A DNA stretch of 64,000 nt from Microbulbifer variabilis. GTDB taxonomy: Bacteria; Pseudomonadota; Gammaproteobacteria; Pseudomonadales; Cellvibrionaceae. The stretch is from positions 558,001 to 622,000 of the forward strand of contig NZ_JAIVKI010000001.1 in assembly GCF_020524905.1 (NCBI RefSeq). Reading direction: 5' to 3'. The notes beneath the pieces are model-generated. The model did not search any database, was not told where the DNA came from, and worked only from the letters and a program-made list of their open reading frames with translations. A program made the translations under genes and the position numbers. Below are positions 35,091 to 43,124 of the stretch, piece after piece. The stretch's first letter is position 1, and each line of letters begins with the position of its first letter.

Positions 35091-35321
35091 TGATGCTTCT
35101 GCTGATTTTATAGGTCCAATTACTAAAATGAAAATCGTGCTTTCTTCAGCTGGAGTTTGGCCTATGGATAATAGCGCCGAGCTTTTACAGGTTAGAGAGG
35201 TAGATAGCAGTGAGGTTATGAACAGACAGTTTTTTTAACCTTATCCGATCGGCAAAATACATAAAGTCTGTGGATAACTAGAAATTTTAAATGTTTAAAT
35301 GGTAAAGGCTGGGAGGCTAAT

Positions 35322-36506
35322 GTGGATAAATACCGGGTAAACTGGAATTTCCCTACCAATATTTGGGTTGGTCCCGGCCGGGTATCAGATATTGCCAAAG
35401 CCTGCTCTGATCTCAATATGCAGCACCCCTTACTGGTAACCGATCCCGATATTGCAGGCATGCCATTGCTTCAACGCGCATTAGAGCCTTGTAAGGAATA
35501 TGGCTTGGAGGTAGAGATTTTCTCCTCAATCAAGGGCAACCCCAACGGTGAGAATATTGATTGTGGAGTCGAGCTATTACGAGAAAAAAAATGTGATGGT
35601 GTAATCGCTTTCGGTGGTGGTTCAGCCTTGGATGCTGGCAAGGCGATCGCTTTAATGGCCGGGCAACGTCGTCCCATTTGGGATTTTGAAGATATTGGCG
35701 ATAACTATAAACGGGTGGACTCCGACGGCATGGTCCCGGTAATTGCCGTGCCTACTACCGCAGGCACCGGCTCGGAAGTAGGGCGGGTGGCGGTAATAAC
35801 CGATGAGCAGGCGAAGCTGAAACGCCTGATTTTTCACCCCAAACTATTGCCGGATATCGTCATATTGGATGCAGAGCTGACTCTGGGGCTACCACCCCAG
35901 ATTACTGCGGCCACTGGCATGGATGCACTCTCGCATAACCTGGAAGCTTATTATTCCCCCATTTACCACCCCATGGCTGAGGGCATTGCATTGCAGGGGA
36001 TGCGTCTGATTAAAAACTATTTACCCCGTGCTTACATGATTGGCACTGAGTTGAAATCCCGCCAACAGATGCTGGTGGCCTCCTGTATGGGGGCCACCGC
36101 ATTTCAGCGTGGTTTGGGAGCCATTCATGCTCTGGCACATCCGCTTGGTGCCCTCTATGACAAGCACCACGGTTTACTCAACGCCATATTGATGCCCTAT
36201 GTGCTCGTAGCCAACCGGCCCGCTATAGAGATTCCTATGGGGCAGTTGGCGCTCTCACTGCAATTAACAGGCAAAGACAGGTTCGAAAGTGGTTTTGACG
36301 CGGTGCTGAATTGGATAATTGGTCTGCGTCAGCAATTGAGTATCCCAAATACCTTAATGGAAATCGGCATTAGTACCGATGATGCCGATAAGATCGGTTG
36401 TATGGCCGCGGAAGACCCCTCCGCAAGTAGCAACCCTATTTCTTTCAATGCCCTGGAATATCGCGATATTTTCCTACGTGCCTGCCGGGGCAATATTGCA
36501 CTGTAA
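35322..36506 (+). CDS. Iron-containing alcohol dehydrogenase
   Basis: The 394-aa protein is a group III (iron-type) alcohol dehydrogenase. NAD-binding features are FGGGSALDAGKAIALMAG and PTTAGTGSEVGRVAVITDEQ. The metal ligands are visible in MDALSHNLEAYYS and IHALAHPLGALYDKHHG (the His/Asp set of this family). It likely interconverts an alcohol and an aldehyde that the neighbouring aldehyde dehydrogenase then oxidises. The start is GTG at 35322 behind GGGAGGC; 231 bp of gene-free sequence lie upstream, so it may have its own promoter. Confidence 0.9.
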   Translation: MDKYRVNWNFPTNIWVGPGRVSDIAKACSDLNMQHPLLVTDPDIAGMPLLQRALEPCKEYGLEVEIFSSIKGNPNGENIDCGVELLREKKCDGVIAFGGGSALDAGKAIALMAGQRRPIWDFEDIGDNYKRVDSDGMVPVIAVPTTAGTGSEVGRVAVITDEQAKLKRLIFHPKLLPDIVILDAELTLGLPPQITAATGMDALSHNLEAYYSPIYHPMAEGIALQGMRLIKNYLPRAYMIGTELKSRQQMLVASCMGATAFQRGLGAIHALAHPLGALYDKHHGLLNAILMPYVLVANRPAIEIPMGQLALSLQLTGKDRFESGFDAVLNWIIGLRQQLSIPNTLMEIGISTDDADKIGCMAAEDPSASSNPISFNALEYRDIFLRACRGNIAL

Positions 36507-36569
36507 GAAATTCCATCTAAGGACCGACAGAAGAAAGCCTATCAATAGAATTTTTCACAGGAATTGGTT

Positions 36570-37160
36570 ATGCGCGGCATCTTAGCTCTGTTTATTTTTT
36601 TTGCAGCCTCTCTCGGATATGCCCAGGATTCGCCTATTATCCGCACCGCTATTTTTGCCGGTGGTTGTTTCTGGTGTATGGAGCCACCGTTTGACAAGGT
36701 CAAAGGTGTGCTGGAAACCACTTCGGGTTACAGCGGTGGCCATGTAAAGAACCCCTCCTATGATCAGGTTTCTGCTGGTGGTACTGGCCATGCCGAGGTG
36801 GTGCAAGTTAAATATGATGCAAACAAAGTGAGTTATTCCGAGTTACTCAATATTTTCTGGCATAACGTGGACCCCTTTGATGCCGGTGGCCAGTTTTGTG
36901 ATCGGGGCGACCAGTACCGTGCTGAGATTTTTTATGGTAATGACGAAGAGAAGAAGCTGGCTGAGGAGAGTAAGAAGAAAGTAGAGGCTGAGTTGGGTAA
37001 GAAAGTTGTCACCCAGATAAAACCTGCCGCTCCTTTTTATCCGGCAGAGGCATACCATCAGGATTATTATCAACGTAATCCTCTACGCTATAAATATTAC
37101 CGTTTCCGCTGTGGACGGGATCAGCGGCTTGAGGAAGTTTGGGGTAAGGCCAAGAGCTAA
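36570..37160 (+). CDS. msrA: Peptide methionine sulfoxide reductase MsrA (exported form)
   Basis: MsrA reduces methionine-S-sulfoxide in proteins. The 196-aa protein has the catalytic IFAGGCFWCMEPPFDKVKGV, the GYSGGHVKNPSYDQVSAGGT block and the substrate loop PAEAYHQDYYQRNPLRYKYY. A signal peptide (FIFFAASLGYAQ) precedes the catalytic domain, indicating a periplasmic enzyme for repairing oxidised envelope proteins. The ATG at 36570 has AGGAA at proper spacing; a TTG six bases upstream is in frame. It sits alone between the dehydrogenase and the pseudogene. Confidence 0.94.
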   Translation: MRGILALFIFFAASLGYAQDSPIIRTAIFAGGCFWCMEPPFDKVKGVLETTSGYSGGHVKNPSYDQVSAGGTGHAEVVQVKYDANKVSYSELLNIFWHNVDPFDAGGQFCDRGDQYRAEIFYGNDEEKKLAEESKKKVEAELGKKVVTQIKPAAPFYPAEAYHQDYYQRNPLRYKYYRFRCGRDQRLEEVWGKAKS

Positions 37161-37295
37161 TTCGTTGAATAGTGTTCTGTTGATTACCGAAGTAGAGATT
37201 TATTTAGCGCTAAAGAGTGTTCTGACTCTGGTAATTAAGATGTGGTTATAGCATGGGAAAAAACCGAATCTGGCAGATTGCTTGAAGGGGAGGTA

Positions 37296-37823
37296 ATGAG
37301 CATTGCAGCTGGGTTCCCTGCTCTTTATCGTTATATTGCTGCAGATAAATCGAAACCTCTAATGGTATTTGTGCCGGGTAATTCTCACTTGGTACGTATC
37401 TTTTATGGCTGTCCAGAGGTCAGGGAAGAAGATTTTATCAGTTATTGGGTACATCGTTAAGGCCACCCCTTCTTTGCTATCTCCTTTTCCATTGATAATT
37501 ATGAAGATTATCCTTTTCCTGAGGTTGTTCATGGAAGCTCAATATGTGACGCCGAGAATATACTGCTCAATAATTCCAATTGGGTGTTTATTCGTGATCG
37601 AGCCTTAATAAGGATGTTGGTGAGAAAGGAGGGGTCGGAAGATCCTAAATCTTCCCAATGGGAAAGTTTGCAGTTATTTGTCCGGTCTTCAGGTAATTAT
37701 TTTTCAGCGATGGTGAATGTAAATCAATTCTTTTTTGTCGGGAATGTAGGAGCGCGCGCAACTGTTGAGAAAGTTCTTATGCTGCAAGAGAGAGTTCTTG
37801 GTTTGGTTGCGGTTGAAATGTGA
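37296..37823 (+). pseudogene. Broken alpha/beta-hydrolase-like gene with in-frame stop
   Basis: One reading frame continues through a TAA at 37458-37460. The first part reads FPALYRYIAADKSKPLMVF, then VPGNSHLVRIFYGCPEVREE and YWVHR. After the stop it resumes as GHPFFAISFSIDNYEDYPFP, then NSNWVFIRDRALIRM, ending in LVAVEM at 37821. The conceptual fusion (about 175 codons) resembles the N-terminal half of uncharacterised alpha/beta-hydrolase proteins, with the expected continuity across the stop. The catalytic serine region is not evident and the frame stops early, so the gene appears truncated as well. Start ATG 37296 follows GAAGGGGAGG. A sequencing error at the TAA cannot be excluded. Confidence 0.6.
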
Positions 37824-38086
37824 AATTTATTTTTTTGTGGCAAGTGATTTTTAGAGTACTAATTTAAAGATGTGATATGCCTGTTAGTGATTTTTAGAGG
37901 TTTATTTTCCTGGTTAAAATCTTCTATTTCAAATTTCGTATTTTTCTCAGGATGTCGCTTTAACTAATTTTTCCTAATGTTATAGAGCTTAATCTTAATG
38001 GTGGATCTTGGTTCTAAGGAGTAGTTGAATTGATCAAATGTTGTGACGAATTGCTGATATTGCTTTAAGGCTGTTGGAGGTAATTT

Positions 38087-39499
38087 TTAAAGTTTATTTG
38101 GTCTGGATTCCCTGATGTCATCTAAAAGTATCAAAATGTAAAACAAAGGGATAAGTGCTAGCGCTGAAAAATGCAATGCTAGTATATCGTTTTCTTTACT
38201 GGTGGGGCTCACTGAAAATACAATTATTTCTAGAATAACGAATAGGATAAATAATAAACGTTTATCCAGGCTGGATATAGTGTTGAACACCTTGGGCCCT
38301 AGTAGCCAATAACGCCAGGATTTATACTTTAATGCGTCGAAAAGATAATAAAGGCCACAAGTCAGGCTCACTAAGGTCGTGAGTAATAGCTCGAATACCC
38401 AAGCCGGGGGTTTGCTTGGCGCAGGAGGCCAAACATTGGTCACGCCGAACTCGGTAAAGGAGAGAATGGCGAACAGCCCCGTGGCCAATAGAACGATGGG
38501 AAAGCGCAAAACCATTGTGACCATACAGATTGCAGCAGAGACTTCGAATACCCTTTGAATTGGCATAAAAATATCTGCATGTTCTGCAGCCCAGGCTAAC
38601 GAATTGCGAAACCACAATGGTGTGTTTCCGTATTCTACATAGGAGTTTACCAGCCCCCTGTAGCCCTCCACGGTAAACCAGTTCAGTAAGTTGTCTTCAA
38701 AAATTTGGAAAATCAACATAACACCAATGGTGATGGTGAACAGGTTAATCCAGCGCCCTACCAGTAGATTGGATTGTTCTGTCTGTACGACCATGCGATG
38801 TCGGTCTAAAAATTTTGAAAATATTGCTAAGGCAGCAATGGTGATGCTGGATAAAAGGCTGGTTAGTAGTATGTGATTGCCGCCATTGCGCGACATCAAA
38901 AATATCGTAAAGAACAGGATAGATGCCACAATCACCCAGAGGCTCCAAGACAAAAGGCTTATATCCGGTGCCAGAATACTGCCCAATAGACGCTGGTGAT
39001 AGGGTAACTGGGTATTTGTGGCGAAACTACAGGTGCTTACAGACAAGACTAGTGCAAATAGCGCAGGTGATAAGAACTCAAAAAACCAGCTATTTTCTGC
39101 CATATAAGTGAAGCTCCACAATAATATGAAGCTGATAAACATAAGTAGGGCGCCAGCAGTAATAAATACGCGTAATAGTAAGAGCACTCCGGCAAGAAAA
39201 ACTGCCAGATGTAGTAAGTACGTCAAGCTGGTGATGTGAGAGATAAAAAATCTGGCTAACGATTTAATGGCGCTGGGGGCTTCTTCAGTTTGTATAAGCT
39301 GCTCCAGTCCGGCAGCAAAAGACTGCGGTGCCATCTCGCCATTAAAATAGCGCATGATGACCAGCTGAATACAGGCGGCGCCTAAAAACAGGCTTATCAT
39401 GCCTAGCCATGCAGTTGGCGAGGTTTCCGTTTTTGTTTGGCCTGTATCTAAAGTTTGGCTGGAATTGTGCATAAACCCTAGCCTAGTTGAATCAGACAA
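38087..39499 (-). CDS. Large uncharacterised membrane protein, possibly DoxX-related
   Basis: The 470-aa product has about ten to twelve predicted membrane helices spread over its length and no signal peptide beyond the first helix near residue 33. Segments such as GNTPLWFRNSLAWAAEHADI and LRFPIVLLATGLFAILSFTE, with charged residues at helix edges, faintly recall DoxX/thiosulfate:quinone oxidoreductase-like proteins. This is a weak resemblance, and no heme or metal ligand pattern is clear. It is monocistronic, flanked by gaps of about 250 bp on both sides. Base composition looks AT-rich compared with core genes. Function unknown. Confidence 0.7.
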   Translation of the reverse strand: MSDSTRLGFMHNSSQTLDTGQTKTETSPTAWLGMISLFLGAACIQLVIMRYFNGEMAPQSFAAGLEQLIQTEEAPSAIKSLARFFISHITSLTYLLHLAVFLAGVLLLLRVFITAGALLMFISFILLWSFTYMAENSWFFEFLSPALFALVLSVSTCSFATNTQLPYHQRLLGSILAPDISLLSWSLWVIVASILFFTIFLMSRNGGNHILLTSLLSSITIAALAIFSKFLDRHRMVVQTEQSNLLVGRWINLFTITIGVMLIFQIFEDNLLNWFTVEGYRGLVNSYVEYGNTPLWFRNSLAWAAEHADIFMPIQRVFEVSAAICMVTMVLRFPIVLLATGLFAILSFTEFGVTNVWPPAPSKPPAWVFELLLTTLVSLTCGLYYLFDALKYKSWRYWLLGPKVFNTISSLDKRLLFILFVILEIIVFSVSPTSKENDILALHFSALALIPLFYILILLDDIRESRPNKL

Positions 39500-39745
39500 C
39501 TACATCTCAAAACGTATGCCAAAAAATTTGTAGATTAGTTGTATTAGAGCAGCTTATACCTTATGGCCAACAGCTAAAGATTTGGATTAGTCAAGGTTAG
39601 GATTGACTCGACGGGAAAAGGAAGAAATTGCCTAGGAAACTTGGATAAGATGGCAAGCGCAGTTTATCTATCGTTGTTATCGCCTTCATTTATTGTCAAA
39701 GCTATTGCCAAAGACAAGTAAGGTGAAAGTAATGAGTTGGTTGCG

Positions 39746-41209
39746 TCAGCTTATTAAGTAATCTTTTAGAAGATCAATACAATCTTCTCGCTGTTGTTTG
39801 CTGGTATTGGCAAACCCCAGGACCAAGCCCATATTCGATGGATTGTCGGGATAGAAAAACGAGAGCGGTGTGCTGCCGAAGTTATGTTTGGCCAGTTTTC
39901 TCGATAGGTCAATGTCATCCCTGTTTGGAGTTGAGAGTACGATATGCATTCCGGCACTCCTTGCAATGAGTTGTGCCTGTGGTTCCAGTTTTTCCCGTAT
40001 CAAATCACAAAAATGCAACCATTTTTCTCGATAGTTAAGGCGCATTTTGCGCAGGTGTCGTACGAAATGTCCCTCCTCAATAAAGTCGGCAACTACCGCC
40101 TGGGTAAGTAGTGGGGAGTGACCAGAGAGCATTTCCTTGGCGCGAGCAAATGCCTGTACGATGGGTTTAGGGACTACCAGGTAGCCTAACCGCAGGCCGG
40201 GCTGCAGGCTTTTACTGAAACTGCCCATATAGAGAACAGGGGTATGCTCTGCCATTCCCTGAAGGGCTGCGACGGGTTTGTGTTCAAAGGAAAATTCACT
40301 GTCGTAATCATCTTCCAAAAGCCAGCATTGCGTCTTGGTGGCCCAGTCCAGCAGCTTTAACCGTTCGCTGGCCGGCATGACTCCGCCCATAGGGTACTGA
40401 TGGGTTGGTGTGGTGTAGAGAACTTTGCCGTGCAGTTGGCTTTTGATCAGTGCATCCACATCTAAATAGCCATTTTTCAATTCGGCCAATGCTAATTTGG
40501 CGCCGCAGGTTTGAAATGCCCCGCGGGCGCGGCGGTAGCCTGGATTTTCTATGATGGCGGTATCTCCGGGCTCCAGTAGCACTTGCGCGCACAGGCTCAA
40601 GGCTTCCTGGGCGCCATTGGTAATGATGATCTGGTCTTCATCACAGAGTACTCCGCGGCAGTTGCGCAGGTACTCTGCCAGTGCTTGGCGTAAGGATGGG
40701 TGGCCCTGGCTGTGCCCATAACCAAGCAGGGAAGTCCTATCTTTATGGCGCCGGTAAAGTCTGGACCAAATGGCTAAGGGAAAAGCTTTGAGATCCGGTA
40801 TGCCTGGTGAAAAAGGAAAAGAGTCTCCGCTATCGGCTTTAAATGCTGTGGAAGCCTGCAACCGTTGGCCGAGGGCTGAGAGCCTTGGCATGGGAGATGC
40901 GCTCGCAGGGTCCTGGGCACGCCACGCCAGATGCTTCGGTTTATTCACGTAGGCGGGTAGGGCGTTGGTTACAAAAACGCCCTGTCCAGCGCGACTGGTA
41001 AGAAAACCCTCGGCCTTCAGTTGCTCCAAAACCAGTGTGACCGTATTGCGGCTGATATTCAAAGTGGAGGATAGTCTGCGCGAGGAGGGTAGCTTGCAGC
41101 CAGCAGTCAGCCGGCCGTTGCAAATCCACTCCACCAGGCAGCGGTATAGCTGGGCCTGTAACGGTTGCCTGGGGTCCAGGGTTAAGTCGGCTAAATCGGG
41201 GCTGCTCAA
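39746..41209 (-). CDS. MocR/PdxR-type GntR-family regulator with aminotransferase domain
   Basis: The 487-aa protein joins a GntR winged-helix domain (QAQLYRCLVEWICNGRLTAG and LPSSRRLSSTLNISRNTVTL) to a fold-type I aminotransferase domain. The PLP lysine lies in LYMGSFSKSLQPGLRLGYLV and the substrate Arg region in the C-terminus. This layout defines MocR regulators, often controlling PLP or amino-acid genes. The start appears to be TTG at 41209; no better codon is near. It faces a flavin-oxidase-like gene across a 103-bp promoter region containing direct repeats, so it probably regulates that gene and possibly itself. Confidence 0.88.
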   Translation of the reverse strand: MSSPDLADLTLDPRQPLQAQLYRCLVEWICNGRLTAGCKLPSSRRLSSTLNISRNTVTLVLEQLKAEGFLTSRAGQGVFVTNALPAYVNKPKHLAWRAQDPASASPMPRLSALGQRLQASTAFKADSGDSFPFSPGIPDLKAFPLAIWSRLYRRHKDRTSLLGYGHSQGHPSLRQALAEYLRNCRGVLCDEDQIIITNGAQEALSLCAQVLLEPGDTAIIENPGYRRARGAFQTCGAKLALAELKNGYLDVDALIKSQLHGKVLYTTPTHQYPMGGVMPASERLKLLDWATKTQCWLLEDDYDSEFSFEHKPVAALQGMAEHTPVLYMGSFSKSLQPGLRLGYLVVPKPIVQAFARAKEMLSGHSPLLTQAVVADFIEEGHFVRHLRKMRLNYREKWLHFCDLIREKLEPQAQLIARSAGMHIVLSTPNRDDIDLSRKLAKHNFGSTPLSFFYPDNPSNMGLVLGFANTSKQQREDCIDLLKDYLIS

Positions 41210-41260
41210 ACTGGCACCATCAACTGGATAAAACTGGAGCTAACCAGAGTACCAGTAACT
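41210..41260. promoter_or_regulatory. Direct repeats in the MocR/oxidase divergent promoter
   Basis: ACTGG occurs at 41210-41214, 41223-41227 and 41233-41237; the last two extend to ACTGGA and are exactly 10 bp apart, one helical turn. CCAG in the opposite sense appears at about 41244 and 41252. MocR regulators are known to bind direct repeats, so these are good operator candidates. No protein-binding evidence is available from sequence alone. Confidence 0.45.
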
Positions 41261-41312
41261 TCCTATATTGGCGATATCCGTTGTTGATAAGTCGTTGTGG
41301 GAGTTTTTTAGA

Positions 41313-41912
41313 ATGGCAATTTCAGGTTCCGCAAAGAGTGAATTGTCTGTTACTCAAAAGAGCCGGGTGCGCCGTGCCGCTAAGAGGGCCAGTTATCGCC
41401 GCGAGGATATTTATCGTTTGGTCGATGAACTGAAGCTGGGGCATATCGGTTTTATCCAGAATGGGGAGGCGATTGTTATTCCCATGACGGTATGGCGCCA
41501 TGGGGACTTTTTGTATTTTCATGTGGCCAATAAAAGCCGTCTGCAGAAATTACTGGATTCGGGGCAGCAGGTTTGTATCTCCTTTGCCCGCTATGATGAA
41601 TGGGTACTGGCTAAATCCGCTTATCACCACAGCGCAAATTATCGCTCGTCAGTTCTATTTTGTCGTGGTGAACGAGTGCAGGACTCTCAGGAGTTTGACG
41701 AAGTTTTCAAATCCATCATCGAAGATATCGAACCCGATCGCTGGAATCAGGTACGCTCTCCAAATCCACAGGAGCGCAAGGGTACGGCCCTGATGCGCCT
41801 GACCATAGAGGAAGGTTCTTTTAAGAGTCGCACAGGGGCACCATCAGACAATAAAGAAGATCTAGATCTACCGGTTTGGAGTGGTACTAAGCCCGCCTGC
41901 CCGTTTAAATAG
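41313..41912 (+). CDS. Pyridoxamine 5'-phosphate oxidase-like flavoprotein
   Basis: The 199-aa product has the split-barrel flavin-binding fold of the pyridoxamine 5'-phosphate oxidase-related family (HIGFIQNGEAIVIPMTVWRH, YFHVANKSRLQKLLDSGQQV and SSVLFCRGERV). It is a member of the broad family rather than PdxH itself, and may act on another substrate or bind FMN/F420-type cofactors. ATG 41313, with GGGAG about 10 bp upstream, is preferred over TTG 41268. It is divergent from a MocR-type regulator, a pairing common for PLP- or amine-linked genes. Its end overlaps the convergent acetyltransferase by 8 bp. Confidence 0.85.
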   Translation: MAISGSAKSELSVTQKSRVRRAAKRASYRREDIYRLVDELKLGHIGFIQNGEAIVIPMTVWRHGDFLYFHVANKSRLQKLLDSGQQVCISFARYDEWVLAKSAYHHSANYRSSVLFCRGERVQDSQEFDEVFKSIIEDIEPDRWNQVRSPNPQERKGTALMRLTIEEGSFKSRTGAPSDNKEDLDLPVWSGTKPACPFK

Positions 41913-42429
41913 TATCAGTTTCTTTAGGATTTTTATTGGTGAGATTGATGATGGCAAGCATATCTTCGTTGTCCTTATCTATGCCCACTTCAGTAAAACC
42001 AAAACTGGAGTAAAAGTCTTTAGCCACAGGATTTTTGGGGTTGTAGCAGATTTCAATTTGCTCGATATCGGGCGTTTGCCGGATTTCTTGCAGGGCTAGC
42101 TGAAGCGCAGCCCTACCTATCCCTTTCCCCTGGTGCTTCTGGTCAACCATAAATCTCCAAATAGAAATTTTTTCATGGCTCTCCCTCACCCACATAAGAA
42201 AACCAACGGGATTTTCTTCCGTATAAATCGCACGAGTTTCATATCCAGAATTGAACTGTGCCTCCACCAGTGACCACATATTACAGGCGACGTATTCCTC
42301 CTGCTCTTTGGCAACATCGAGGTCGCAGACCGCCTCATAGTTATTTTTGGCTATTGGCTGTAAGGAAAGGGGCATTGTTTGTTTCTGTAATTCCATTACT
42401 TTGATATTTGAGTGTGCTTTATAGCTCAT
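41905..42429 (-). CDS. GNAT-family N-acetyltransferase
   Basis: The 174-aa protein has the GNAT acetyl-CoA motif A, ISIWRFMVDQKHQGKGIGRA, followed by QLALQEIRQTPDIEQIEICY and the C-terminal FYSSFGFTEVG block. It resembles the spermidine/aminoacyl N-acetyltransferase group more than ribosomal-protein enzymes, but the substrate is not known. The N-terminus is uncertain: ATG at 42429, 42396 or 42375 are all in frame, and the last gives a more family-like start. It converges on the flavin-oxidase-like gene with an 8-bp tail overlap. Confidence 0.85.
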   Translation of the reverse strand: MSYKAHSNIKVMELQKQTMPLSLQPIAKNNYEAVCDLDVAKEQEEYVACNMWSLVEAQFNSGYETRAIYTEENPVGFLMWVRESHEKISIWRFMVDQKHQGKGIGRAALQLALQEIRQTPDIEQIEICYNPKNPVAKDFYSSFGFTEVGIDKDNEDMLAIINLTNKNPKETDTI

Positions 42430-43124
42430 TTTATTTTTTTAAAATTTTTCATGCTACCTGTAAAATCTCTTCTTCACTGGTTTCAATTTCCGGTCTCACC
42501 CCTTGGTCCTCCCTGTTAACTGAGCCTTTAGATAAAGTGGAAACTGGGCGACTAGACTAGAGGGTATTCCAATTTCCAAGCTAAATGGCAGAGACTGAGG
42601 TGCATCGATCATATGGGATTCACCGGTGCAGGCACTACCGATAATGCTTGACCTGCTCAATTGCTGGGCATTCACTCTATTTTCTTTACTCCATTGTTGT
42701 TCTCGGTGGCCTTGGTATGCCACTTTGCTAGCCAGTTGATGGAATCTCCTTTAGGGCTTACCGGCTTCAAAATAGAAATGTTTGTCACCGGTTAATGTTC
42801 GTATTTTCACTGTGATTAGCATGGCAAAATTTCCGGAGTTTTGGCAAAGCGGCATAGTCTCAGGCGCACTGGTCATTGCAGACAGCGCCATAGATAGGGT
42901 GTGAGATAGGGCCTGGCTGAATTGTGGAATTCTCCACGAATCCTGTGAACCCGTTAACTTTTTATTCGATTTGGATCTCACAATTTTACGCTGTCAGCAA
43001 ATGCCAAGCACTTCAAATAACACAAAATTGAAACCGAAATTTAACATTTGTTTCATCGAAATTTAGGAATTCCCCGCCACTCTGTGCGCCGCTAATCCGT
43101 ATCAGGTAATTGGGAATAACAACG
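42430..43124. other. Intergenic region with no supported gene
   Basis: About 695 bp separate the acetyltransferase from the extracellular nuclease gene. Two short minus-strand frames (75 and 76 codons, at 42496-42723 and 42751-42981) are present but show no family resemblance, so I do not call them. The nuclease promoter must be near 43020-43110. Confidence 0.5.

Noticed and set aside
42496..42981. Two short minus-strand ORFs upstream of the extracellular nuclease
   Set aside because: No family resemblance and no good ribosome sites. Remains of a decayed gene are possible but cannot be supported.
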